DNA from: Shewanella halifaxensis HAW-EB4 | GTDB lineage: Bacteria > Pseudomonadota > Gammaproteobacteria > Enterobacterales > Shewanellaceae | Assembly (NCBI RefSeq): GCF_000019185.1 | Contig: NC_010334.1 | Coordinates: 2,356,001 to 2,420,000, forward strand | DNA: 64,000 nt | Direction of reading: 5' to 3' | Shown here: positions 56,426 to 64,000 of the stretch, piece after piece | Layout: every line of letters begins with the position of its first letter | Position numbering within the stretch: position 1 is the stretch's first letter | Notes under the pieces: model-generated | Told to the model about the DNA's origin: nothing | The model's database searches: none | The model's input: only the letters and a program-made list of their open reading frames with translations | Position numbers and translations under genes: made by a program

Positions 56426-59400
56426 ATGGAGCTTAGGCTACATTCTGTTGAGTTCGGTTTTCTGCAGGGGATATTTTTCTGTAATAGCGCGCATCTATGT
56501 GAGCAAGGTTTAACGATTAACGGCAGGCTTTATCCGTATCCAGAGATTGATAAAACCGTTGAGGTGACACAAGGCTGGTTTACCCAAACATTGATTTGGG
56601 GAGACAAGCGCTTTGGTTTCTTTCGTTTTGTCGATAGCAAGCCTTTGTTTAGAACGGCACTTAATAACCGTATTGCCTTTTGTCGCACTGCATTGCAGCT
56701 CAGCTTCGATAACTTGCTGGTAGACGTTACTCGGTTTGATAGGGTATTTGGCCTACATCAACGTTATTTGCGAGACTCTGATAAAACTCTCTTACAGAGC
56801 GAATATAGAGGGGCGCTGGACGCTTTTAATCTTAGTGAACATTTTACGACTCTGGGTTTTGATACCAGTAAACTCAACTGCCGTCTGGCGAAGTTTATTA
56901 AGCAACCCGATATTTTTACCGAAAGATACAACCAGTGGTGGCAGGATAAGCAGCTAGATGCATATAAGAACTTATTTGATTCGTTAGAAGCTAATCCTCT
57001 CACTCAATTTCAGCGAGAGGCCTGTGTGGTGGATGAGAATAACACCTTGGTCATTGCTGGTGCGGGCACTGGTAAAACCAGCACCATGGCGGCTAAAGCT
57101 GCCTATCTAGTCAATCAAGGTTTAGCGCAACCGCAAGACATATTAATGTTGGCTTATGGCAAAGACGCACAAGTAGAGCTTGAGCAGCGAGTGAGTTCAA
57201 TCGCAGGGGGCTCCGGGGCGTTAACGGCGATAAAAGTCAGCACCTTTCATGCATTGGGCAAAGAGATCATTGAGTACTATTTAAACCGCTCAAGCCAAGT
57301 GTCGGTACTGGCCCGTGATGAAAAGCAATTTACTCAATTTATTGATCAACAGATCGATCAAATTGTTGCCGATCCCCAAATGGCCGATCCCGTTGCCGAT
57401 TACTTTGGTCGTTATCTTTACCCACAAGTGAATGAGTTGGCGTTTAAATCTGATGGACAATATCGGGCTTATCTTAAGAATAATGAGATAAGGGCGCTAT
57501 CTGGTGATCTGGTTAAAAGTTTTCAAGAACTGACTATCTGCAATTACCTTTACACTCACGGCATTGAGTTTGAGTATGAGCCTAAGTATCGCGTGCCGGT
57601 TACTGAGCCGGGCAAGAGTGTTTATCAACCTGACTTTTATATTCCGGTACTTGATGCATATTTAGAACACTTTGGTATTGATAAGCTGGGCAACACACGC
57701 CCTGATATTGATAAAGATACCTATAACCAGAGTCGCGAATGGAAGATTGCGCTGCATAAACGTCATAACACCTGCTTGATGCAAACCTTCAGTTGGCAAG
57801 CCGAGAATGGCGCCTTAGAGAAGGAGCTAGAAGCGTTGTTATGTAAGCGCTGTGAGCAACTTGACATAAGTCAAAGTGAGCTATTTAAACCTATCTCTCC
57901 TGAGGCGGTGTTTGCGCAAGTTAAGGCTCTAGGGATCTACCGTAACGTTAGCCGATTAATGGCGAGTTTTGTTAACCTGTTTAAGTCATCGGGCATGACC
58001 TTGTCCAAACTTGAATCGATGAAGCTGCCTAATACTAATTCGAATAGTAAGTCGAACACAAAGCCGAACAGTAAGCTTAAGTCTAAAACGACAGCTAAAC
58101 ATTCAGCACATTATAATCAGCTAAGATGGCAGGCTTTTTTACATCTTTTTAGCTGGGTTATTACACGTTACCAAGCCCAATTAACCGCGCATAACACCTT
58201 AGATTTTTCAGATATGATCGCCCAGGCATTAAATATGGCTCGGGAAAAAGATTTTCATCAAAAAACTGCCGAACGTTTTCGGTATAAATACATCATGGTG
58301 GATGAGTTTCAAGATATCTCTCATGAGCGAGCTGATTTAGTTAAGGCATTGAGGGATTCTAATCCCGGTTGTGCACTGTTCTGTGTCGGTGACGATTGGC
58401 AGGCTATCTATCGTTTCACGGGTAGCGATCTTAGTTTAACCACAGAGTTTGAACCTACCTTTGGTGCAACCCAAACAATTATGCTTGATAAAACCTTTAG
58501 ATTTAATAACCGCATTGAAAAGGTGGCTTCAAGGTTTATCCAGGCAAATCCTGCCCAGCTAAAGAAGCAACTGAAGACGCATAGCCAAAGCGATAATCCT
58601 GAAGTGTGCTTGTTGGTTAATAATAAACAGATAGCAATAGAACAAACCTTTGCCAGCATTATGGAGGTGACAGATAAGACTCGGGCTGATATTGATTGCG
58701 AGGCAGTCAGCGTGATGTTGATTAGTCGCTTTAAGAGCTCGTTGAAAGATTTGAGTGTATGGCAGAAGCGTTATCCGCAGCTTTCAATTTCTGGTTTCTC
58801 TGCTCATGCCTCTAAAGGTAAGCAGGCCGATTTTGTGATTGTCTTGGATGTGAATGACGATAAATACGGTTTTCCGTGCAAGATAGACAGCGATCCTATC
58901 TTGGAGACCTTGCTGCCCCAACTCGATAATTACGCCGATACCGAGGAGCGCCGCTTGTTTTATGTGGCGTTATCGCGAGCTAAGCAAACGGTATTTGTGC
59001 AGGCAGAACTGGGCAAAGAGTCGGTATTTGTTAAAGAACTACGCAGTTATGGAGGCGATGTGCGTTGTTACTTAAGTGATTTAGCACCTATGTACAACGA
59101 GTCTTTGTGTTGTCCACAGTGCAAAGAGGGCAAGCTTATTCCTAGAGAGGGGCGCTTTGGTCTGTTTTACACCTGCTCTCTAGGACAAGATTATTGTGAC
59201 ACTAAGATTGACGCCTGCTCTGTTTGTAACAGTGCGCCTATGCTTCGCAATGAAACTCATCATTTTTGCAGCAGTGAAAAATGTGGCCATCGGCTACCAG
59301 TTTGCCCCGAGTGTATTTCGGGTAAGTTGGTTGTGCGGACCAATAGTAAAAGCGGAAAGTCGTTTTTGGCATGTAGTGGACATAAAAGAGACGACAAAAA

Positions 59401-59467
59401 CAGCTGTCAGTACACATGTAATTTGGCAGAGCATCGAGTCGATAAAGTACTGGGAACCGCGGCTTGA
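56426..59467 (+). CDS. UvrD-family helicase with nuclease-like insert and zinc ribbons
   Basis: A 1013-residue SF1A helicase. Walker A AGAGTGKTST (about 211-220), Walker B MVDEFQDIS (about 624-632), motif IV-VI segments FSAHASKGKQADFVIVLD and ERRLFYVALSRAKQTVFV. An insert around 380-460 has YQPDFYIPVLDAYLEHFGID, a PD-(D/E)xK-like signature found in helicase IV-type proteins. The tail (about 890-1005) carries topoisomerase-type zinc ribbons (CPQCKEGKLIPREG, CPECISGKLVV). A low-complexity NSNSKSNTKPNSK stretch lies near 535. HelD-like role in DNA repair is likely; the N-terminal 150 residues are unassigned. Confidence 0.88.
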   Translation: MELRLHSVEFGFLQGIFFCNSAHLCEQGLTINGRLYPYPEIDKTVEVTQGWFTQTLIWGDKRFGFFRFVDSKPLFRTALNNRIAFCRTALQLSFDNLLVDVTRFDRVFGLHQRYLRDSDKTLLQSEYRGALDAFNLSEHFTTLGFDTSKLNCRLAKFIKQPDIFTERYNQWWQDKQLDAYKNLFDSLEANPLTQFQREACVVDENNTLVIAGAGTGKTSTMAAKAAYLVNQGLAQPQDILMLAYGKDAQVELEQRVSSIAGGSGALTAIKVSTFHALGKEIIEYYLNRSSQVSVLARDEKQFTQFIDQQIDQIVADPQMADPVADYFGRYLYPQVNELAFKSDGQYRAYLKNNEIRALSGDLVKSFQELTICNYLYTHGIEFEYEPKYRVPVTEPGKSVYQPDFYIPVLDAYLEHFGIDKLGNTRPDIDKDTYNQSREWKIALHKRHNTCLMQTFSWQAENGALEKELEALLCKRCEQLDISQSELFKPISPEAVFAQVKALGIYRNVSRLMASFVNLFKSSGMTLSKLESMKLPNTNSNSKSNTKPNSKLKSKTTAKHSAHYNQLRWQAFLHLFSWVITRYQAQLTAHNTLDFSDMIAQALNMAREKDFHQKTAERFRYKYIMVDEFQDISHERADLVKALRDSNPGCALFCVGDDWQAIYRFTGSDLSLTTEFEPTFGATQTIMLDKTFRFNNRIEKVASRFIQANPAQLKKQLKTHSQSDNPEVCLLVNNKQIAIEQTFASIMEVTDKTRADIDCEAVSVMLISRFKSSLKDLSVWQKRYPQLSISGFSAHASKGKQADFVIVLDVNDDKYGFPCKIDSDPILETLLPQLDNYADTEERRLFYVALSRAKQTVFVQAELGKESVFVKELRSYGGDVRCYLSDLAPMYNESLCCPQCKEGKLIPREGRFGLFYTCSLGQDYCDTKIDACSVCNSAPMLRNETHHFCSSEKCGHRLPVCPECISGKLVVRTNSKSGKSFLACSGHKRDDKNSCQYTCNLAEHRVDKVLGTAA

Positions 59468-59472
59468 TTGAG

Positions 59473-59504
59473 GCATAACTAAACGTTGATTCGTTTAGTT
59501 ATGC
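59473..59504. terminator. 13-bp perfect hairpin after the helicase
   Basis: GCATAACTAAACG-TTGATT-CGTTTAGTTATGC, starting 5 nt past the helicase stop. No T-run. A 89-codon minus-strand frame (59479-59748) ends inside this stem; it is basic, without a ribosome site, and not called. Confidence 0.65.
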
Positions 59505-59710
59505 GCCAACTCTTTATCTGCCAATTATCGCCATCAATATTTTTGACTGGAACTTGTGGGTTGGCTCGGTTTTTAGTGGGCAGAAAGATATTTTTAATAT
59601 TTTTACGCCTTATTTTATGGTGTGCAGCACTTGGTTTTGGTGTGATTTTTTTGAGTCGATAATTGGCAGAGGCCAGTTTCATATCAATTAACGCATTTTT
59701 ATATCGATTC

Positions 59711-59746
59711 TTAAATGAACTCTTAAATGAACTCTTAAATTGAGTC
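59711..59746. repeat. Tandem 12-bp repeats upstream of uvrB-like gene
   Basis: TTAAATGAACTC at 59711-59722 and 59723-59734, then a partial third copy. Located in the 59505-59866 gap, which has no other feature. Confidence 0.75.
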
Positions 59747-59866
59747 ATAAATGGAATGAGAAAACAGTCAATAAATCGACTAAGCTTGATACTTAATCGT
59801 TATACTAAGCAGTTGCTTAGCGGGTTTTAATATCAGGCACTCAGACTTTATTAAAGGCTCACTCTT

Positions 59867-61861
59867 ATGTCCAACTCTCTACTTTCTCAAAACAAGTTTA
59901 TCCTACACTCAAGTTATCTCCCGTCAGGTGATCAACCTGAAGCCATTGCCCGCTTAATTGATGGGATAGAAAGCGGAGCCTCTCACCAGACATTAAAAGG
60001 CGTGACGGGATCCGGTAAAACATTCACGGTTGCCAACATAATCCATAGGTTAAAACGTCCTACGATTATTTTGGCGCATAACAAGACATTAGCCGCTCAG
60101 CTCTATAGTGAAATGAGACATTTTTTCCCCGAAAATGCCGTCGAGTTCTTTGTTTCTTATTATGATTATTATCAGCCCGAAGTGTACCTTCCAGGTAGTG
60201 ATCGTTTTATTCGTAAAGATTCTGCCATTAACGCACATTTAGAGCGTTTACGTTTATCAACGACCAAAGCATTAATAGAACGCAGAGACGTTATTGTTGT
60301 GGCGTCGGTATCATCGGTATATGGCCTTGGCGATCCTGATGCATACCGCTCCTTACAGGTTAAGCTCAGCCTAGGGCAGGCGATTGAAACTGAAGAGTTA
60401 ATCGAGCGATTAGAACGGCTGCAGTATGGCCGTTGTAATCGCACCATCAAGCGGGCGACATTTTTAGTGCGCGATGGAGCGGTTGATATATTTCCTGCAG
60501 ACTCTGAGCATAAGGCACTGACCCTTGAACTCGATGATGGCCATCTAAATAAGCTCTATTGGATCGATGCCGTCAGCGGTGAAAAACTAGCAGATGTGGA
60601 CGAATATTATGTGTCGCCAAAAACGTTGTACTCGGTGTCTGTCGAGCAGGTGGATTTGGCTTGTGAGCAGATCATGAAAGATATGGAGCTGCAGGTTGCT
60701 TCACTCTCCGCTGAAAATAGGTTGACCGAGGCGGCGAGATTGTATGAGCGGACGGTATCGGATCTCGAGCTACTTCGCCTACAAGGTTATTGTCCCGGCA
60801 TAGAAAATTATGCATCCTATCTAAATCAGCGCGATCCTAAGCTGCCGCCAACCACACTGTTCGATTACCTACCTAAAGATGGCTTACTGTTTATCGACGA
60901 ATCCCATGTGATGGTGCCGCAAATATCGGCGATGTATAAGAGCGATCAAAGCAGGAAAAATACCTTAATCGATTTTGGTTTCCGTCTTCCCTCCGCCCGA
61001 AATAATCGACCGCTGAGCTTTGATGAGTTTGAGAGCATCAAACCACAAACCATTTTTGTTTCCGCTACGCCGGGCCGTTATGAACTGTCAAAATCCAACT
61101 CACATATTTTTAAGCAGATCATCCGCCCGACAGGGCTACTGGATCCTGAAATTGAAATACGTCCCTCAGAGAATAACCTTAAGGATTTAGTAAAGGAGAT
61201 AGAGCTAAGAGTGGCGCGTAACGAGCGGACACTAGTAACCACCTTAACCAAGAAAAGTGCAGAGGCATTAAACGACTTTATCGCCGCAAGAGGGATAAAG
61301 GTCAGTTACTTGCACTCAGACGTTAAAACCAATGACAGAGTCGAGATCATTAATGCGCTTCGTGCCGGTGAGCTTGATGTGCTAATCGGAATTAACCTAT
61401 TACGAGAAGGCTTGGATATTCCGGAAGCATCGCTGGTGGCAGTGCTCGATGCCGATCATGCAGGCTTTTTACGCTCCGAGCAGGCACTTATCCAGATTAT
61501 CGGGCGAGCCGCCCGTAATGAAAATGGTAAGGCTATCTTATATGCCGACAAAATGACTTTTGCAATGCAAAAAGCCATAGATGAGTCTTCCGAGCGCCGA
61601 GGCCATCAGATGCTGTATAACATGGCTAACGGCATAGTGCCTAGTTCATCTAAGCGAAAACTCGATTCAGGCGACCAAGCTCATGTAGTTGTCGGCTCGG
61701 TAGACAGAGCTAAATTTTGTGAAAGTCTATCTGAGCTGTGCCGACAGATCACCGCAAAAGAGAAGGAGTTACTGCAGTTGGTGGATGAAGAGGGCGCCGA
61801 GCAAGCCAAGCTTATTAGAGAGCAGCTGATTGTGCTATATCGCCAGTTTATCTATATGTAA
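59867..61861 (+). CDS. uvrB: UvrB-type excinuclease, divergent
   Basis: A 664-residue UvrB: GVTGSGKTFTVANI (Walker A), the beta-hairpin FVSYYDYYQPEVYLPGSD, DESHVMVPQIS (Walker B), helicase motifs GINLLREGLDIPEAS and IIGRAARNENGKA, and a C-terminal UVR-like helix (about 625-660, LLQLVDEEGAEQAKLI). It differs clearly from typical gamma-proteobacterial UvrB in the middle (QYGRCNRTIKRATFLVRDGA) and near RRGHQMLYNMANGI, so it may be a second, paralogous UvrB. Works with UvrA and UvrC in nucleotide excision repair. No LexA box was seen upstream. Confidence 0.9.
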   Translation: MSNSLLSQNKFILHSSYLPSGDQPEAIARLIDGIESGASHQTLKGVTGSGKTFTVANIIHRLKRPTIILAHNKTLAAQLYSEMRHFFPENAVEFFVSYYDYYQPEVYLPGSDRFIRKDSAINAHLERLRLSTTKALIERRDVIVVASVSSVYGLGDPDAYRSLQVKLSLGQAIETEELIERLERLQYGRCNRTIKRATFLVRDGAVDIFPADSEHKALTLELDDGHLNKLYWIDAVSGEKLADVDEYYVSPKTLYSVSVEQVDLACEQIMKDMELQVASLSAENRLTEAARLYERTVSDLELLRLQGYCPGIENYASYLNQRDPKLPPTTLFDYLPKDGLLFIDESHVMVPQISAMYKSDQSRKNTLIDFGFRLPSARNNRPLSFDEFESIKPQTIFVSATPGRYELSKSNSHIFKQIIRPTGLLDPEIEIRPSENNLKDLVKEIELRVARNERTLVTTLTKKSAEALNDFIAARGIKVSYLHSDVKTNDRVEIINALRAGELDVLIGINLLREGLDIPEASLVAVLDADHAGFLRSEQALIQIIGRAARNENGKAILYADKMTFAMQKAIDESSERRGHQMLYNMANGIVPSSSKRKLDSGDQAHVVVGSVDRAKFCESLSELCRQITAKEKELLQLVDEEGAEQAKLIREQLIVLYRQFIYM

Positions 61862-62057
61862 GGGATAGAGTTTACTCCGGTGCTTATGTATATACCAAAT
61901 TAATGTGATTTTCAGAATAATTAAGAGGTGGAATAAGCGATTAACGCTATAAAAACAAAAATTAATCTAATATATTAGGGCGTAGAGGTAGGTTTGAATA
62001 AAGCGCCCCAGTGTCTTTTTATGGTACGAGGCGCTTATCTGATAGGGAGAAAATAAC

Positions 62058-62903
62058 TTGAAGCACAAAACTAATATCATATTGCTAGCGAGCTTAGTGG
62101 TCGCAGGGCCACTACAGGCAAAAGAGCAGAGCACTATTAGCAAGGATATCACGGGCGTCGCTGGGTTAACGCCACTAGAAGACCTCTATAAACTGACGAC
62201 ATTTGACAATAATTTCATCCTGCCTGTTTATCAAACTCAAGCAGCAAATCAATCTTACTACGCTCCTCAAAACCCAAACAAAGAAGAGATCAGTAACACC
62301 AATCTCCAGTTTCAGTTCAGTCTGAAATATGGCATTGCTAATAACCTCTTCACCGATAATGACGGCTTTTATATCGCTTACAGCCAAATATCTAATTGGC
62401 AAGCTTATGACAAGTCAGCCTATTTCCGTGACTCACAATATCAGCCACAAGTATTTTGGTTTTGGCAGCACTCAGACGAAAGTGATACTTGGCAAAGCAC
62501 TAGCGTAGGTTTCGAGCACCAATCGAATGGTAAGGGTGGTGTTTATGAGCGGAGTTGGAACCGAGTTTATTTGGAGTTTTCTTTAGCATTTAGCGATCTT
62601 GAGGTAAGCATAAAACCTTGGCTAAGAACAGATTTTTCAAGTACTGATTATAATCCAGATATTGAAGACTATATGGGTTATGGTTCGGTAAAAGGCGACT
62701 GGTACTTTGGCGAGCACCAAGTGAGTTTAACACTACGTAACCTTGTAGAAAGTGGCTTTTCTAAGGGCTATGAGGAGTTGAGCTGGCGCTTTCCAATATA
62801 TAAAGGGTTAAGAGGCTACTTGAAACTGCAAAGTGGATATGGACTAACCATCTCTGATTATAATCATTTTGATAATGCTGTAGGCATTGGTATTGCACTT
62901 TAA
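62058..62903 (+). CDS. pldA: Outer membrane phospholipase A
   Basis: A 281-residue outer-membrane beta-barrel enzyme: signal peptide 1-22, conserved FYIAYSQISNWQAYDKSA and the catalytic cluster EHQSNGKGG...RSWNRVYLE (His and Ser of HxSNG, Asn of the WNR segment). It hydrolyses phospholipids in the outer leaflet. The start is TTG at 62058 with GGGAG 8 nt upstream. Its stop overlaps the next gene by one base (TAATG). Confidence 0.92.
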   Translation: MKHKTNIILLASLVVAGPLQAKEQSTISKDITGVAGLTPLEDLYKLTTFDNNFILPVYQTQAANQSYYAPQNPNKEEISNTNLQFQFSLKYGIANNLFTDNDGFYIAYSQISNWQAYDKSAYFRDSQYQPQVFWFWQHSDESDTWQSTSVGFEHQSNGKGGVYERSWNRVYLEFSLAFSDLEVSIKPWLRTDFSSTDYNPDIEDYMGYGSVKGDWYFGEHQVSLTLRNLVESGFSKGYEELSWRFPIYKGLRGYLKLQSGYGLTISDYNHFDNAVGIGIAL

Positions 62904-63556
62904 TGAACACCTTTACAAGCTGGTTAGAGTCTAAAAAGCTAAAAGAACAAATTGTTAACCCCAATATCCAAGTCGGTGAGTATTCTTACTATTCGGGCTT
63001 TTATCACGGGAAGTCGTTTGAAGATCAAGCGGTGCGTTATCTACTCGGTGATGACTCAACCATCGATGTGTGGGAGGCTGGGGTATTTGGTGAAGTCGAT
63101 AAGCTCATTATCGGTAAGTTCTGCGCTATCGCCTCGGGCGCGTGTTTTATGCTGGCCGGTAATCAGGGCCATCGGCTCGATTGGATCTCAACCTATCCTT
63201 TCTCAGCCGAAGAGTTTGGTGATGGGGTGAAGAGTGGCTTTGAGCGCGCTGGCGATACGGTTATTGGCAACGATGTATGGATCGGTAGTGAAGCGATGAT
63301 CATGCCTGGTGTGACCATAGGTGATGGCGCGGTGATTGGGGCGAGGGCTGTGATCAGTAAAGATGTCGCGCCTTACAGTGTGGTGGTGGGCAGTAATAAA
63401 CTGGTGAAGCAGCGATTTCCCAGTGAGTCAGTCGAAAAACTACAACAGATAAAGTGGTGGGATTGGCCGTTAGAAAAGCTTCAAGTTGCGATGCCTATTC
63501 TATGCAGTGGTGATATCGACGCTTTGCATCAATATTATCTAGAGCAAATGAAATAA
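62903..63556 (+). CDS. CatB-like O-acetyltransferase (hexapeptide)
   Basis: A 217-residue left-handed beta-helix acetyltransferase of the xenobiotic (CatB/Vat) type. Residues about 65-80 form GVFGEVDKLIIGKFCAIA, the loop with catalytic His is NQGHRLDWISTYPF, and hexapeptide repeats follow (IGNDVWIGSEAMIMPGVTIG, GAVIGARAVISKDV). Related enzymes acetylate chloramphenicol or streptogramins, but many chromosomal relatives have other substrates. Translationally coupled to pldA. Confidence 0.85.
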   Translation: MNTFTSWLESKKLKEQIVNPNIQVGEYSYYSGFYHGKSFEDQAVRYLLGDDSTIDVWEAGVFGEVDKLIIGKFCAIASGACFMLAGNQGHRLDWISTYPFSAEEFGDGVKSGFERAGDTVIGNDVWIGSEAMIMPGVTIGDGAVIGARAVISKDVAPYSVVVGSNKLVKQRFPSESVEKLQQIKWWDWPLEKLQVAMPILCSGDIDALHQYYLEQMK

Positions 63557-63557
63557 A

Positions 63558-63590
63558 AAATGGCGCTAACCACTGGGGTTAGCGCCATTT
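63558..63590. terminator. Terminator after the acetyltransferase
   Basis: Stem AAATGGCGCTAACC-ACTGG-GGTTAGCGCCATTT, 14 bp, followed by TATTATG. It lies between convergent genes. Confidence 0.92.
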
Positions 63591-63641
63591 TATTATGGGG
63601 TTTACGGGGTATTTTACATCGCCGTATTCAAGAGATATCGA

Positions 63642-64000
63642 TTACGCTAATTTTTGAGCAGCTTGTTCTGCCTGACTTGCCATGTACTCGTTGAAGGTAC
63701 CTTGGAAGTTAACTAGCTTCTTGTCTTTAACATCGATAATACGAGTTGCCAAAGATGAAACAAACTCACGGTCGTGGCTAACGAAAATCAGCGTACCTTC
63801 ATACGCTTTAAGTGCATTGTTTAACGCTTCAATCGCTTCCATATCCATGTGGTTAGTTGGCTCATCCATTACCAGTACGTTGATGTCCATCATCATTAAC
63901 TTGCCGAATAATAGGCGGTTTTTCTCTCCACCTGAACAGTTGCGCGCTTTCTTGTTGATATCGTCTTCAGTAAATAACAAGCGGCCTAGCATGCCACGTA
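63642..64000 (-). CDS. ABC-F ATPase (YbiT-like), 3' part
   Basis: The C-terminal 116+ residues of an ABC-F protein; the gene begins beyond the window. Visible are the signature NCSGGEKNRLLFGKLMM, Walker B VLVMDEPTNHMD, the H-loop FVSHDREFVSSL and the tail FQGTFNEYMASQAEQAAQ. ABC-F proteins bind the ribosome and relieve stalling or antibiotic blockage. Closest to the YbiT/EttA type by eye. Confidence 0.9.
   Translation of the reverse strand, partial: RGMLGRLLFTEDDINKKARNCSGGEKNRLLFGKLMMMDINVLVMDEPTNHMDMEAIEALNNALKAYEGTLIFVSHDREFVSSLATRIIDVKDKKLVNFQGTFNEYMASQAEQAAQKLA

Noticed and set aside
59479..59748. 89-codon basic reading frame on the minus strand
   Set aside because: No ribosome site; it contains tandem repeats and ends inside the helicase hairpin, so coding is unlikely.

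Overview
The window looks like chromosome from a marine gammaproteobacterium, most likely Shewanella. The assignment is inferred from gene families: a GntR-controlled prpB-prpC-acnD-prpF operon, DUF1090 and PldA proteins, a phaP-phaC-phaJ set, RAYT transposases and many intergenic repeats. I could not run a search. No rRNA, tRNA or CRISPR array was seen.

Layout. 0.5-8.1 kb: 2-methylcitrate (propionate) operon with its own GntR regulator, three operator-like palindromes, a CTAG heptamer array between prpC and acnD, and a 98-bp MITE-like palindrome before prpF. 8.5-16.2 kb: cysteine-cluster protein, an overlapping methyltransferase-HNH pair, a secreted PKD protein, a LuxR regulator and a RAYT transposase. 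16.5-25.5 kb: M15-like protein, EF-hand protein, a TetR-controlled RND efflux pump with tandem operators, and a MerR/VIT-vWA pair. 26-36 kb: subtilase, two-component system with a propeller sensor kinase, and a two-gene secreted metalloprotease operon. The subtilase and metalloprotease promoters share the same 19-bp palindrome, which suggests one regulon. 36-46 kb: GST, quinone reductase-like protein, PHA genes, a second EF-hand locus, a FUSC-like membrane protein and a eukaryotic-type glutathione synthetase. 46-56 kb: DUF1090 protein, AI-2E-type permease, a bacteriocin export locus, a truncated IS110 transposase and a second RAYT. 56-64 kb: UvrD-like helicase with zinc ribbons, a divergent UvrB, PldA, a CatB-like acetyltransferase and the end of an ABC-F gene.

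The most interesting locus is 48.8-53.0 kb. A HlyD-type adaptor and a C39-peptidase ABC exporter precede two very short genes (53 and 38 codons). Both encode peptides with a double-glycine leader and a GxxxG motif in the core, as in class IIb two-peptide bacteriocins, and a small membrane protein follows as an immunity candidate. The exporter carries two frameshifts, so the system is either decaying or misassembled there.

The window is also rich in duplicated debris: four RAYT loci with a common left end (two intact, two relics), an inverted duplication of the EF-hand locus with different lesions in each copy, a roughly 195-bp dispersed repeat, and two relics of the 3' end of the glutathione synthetase gene.
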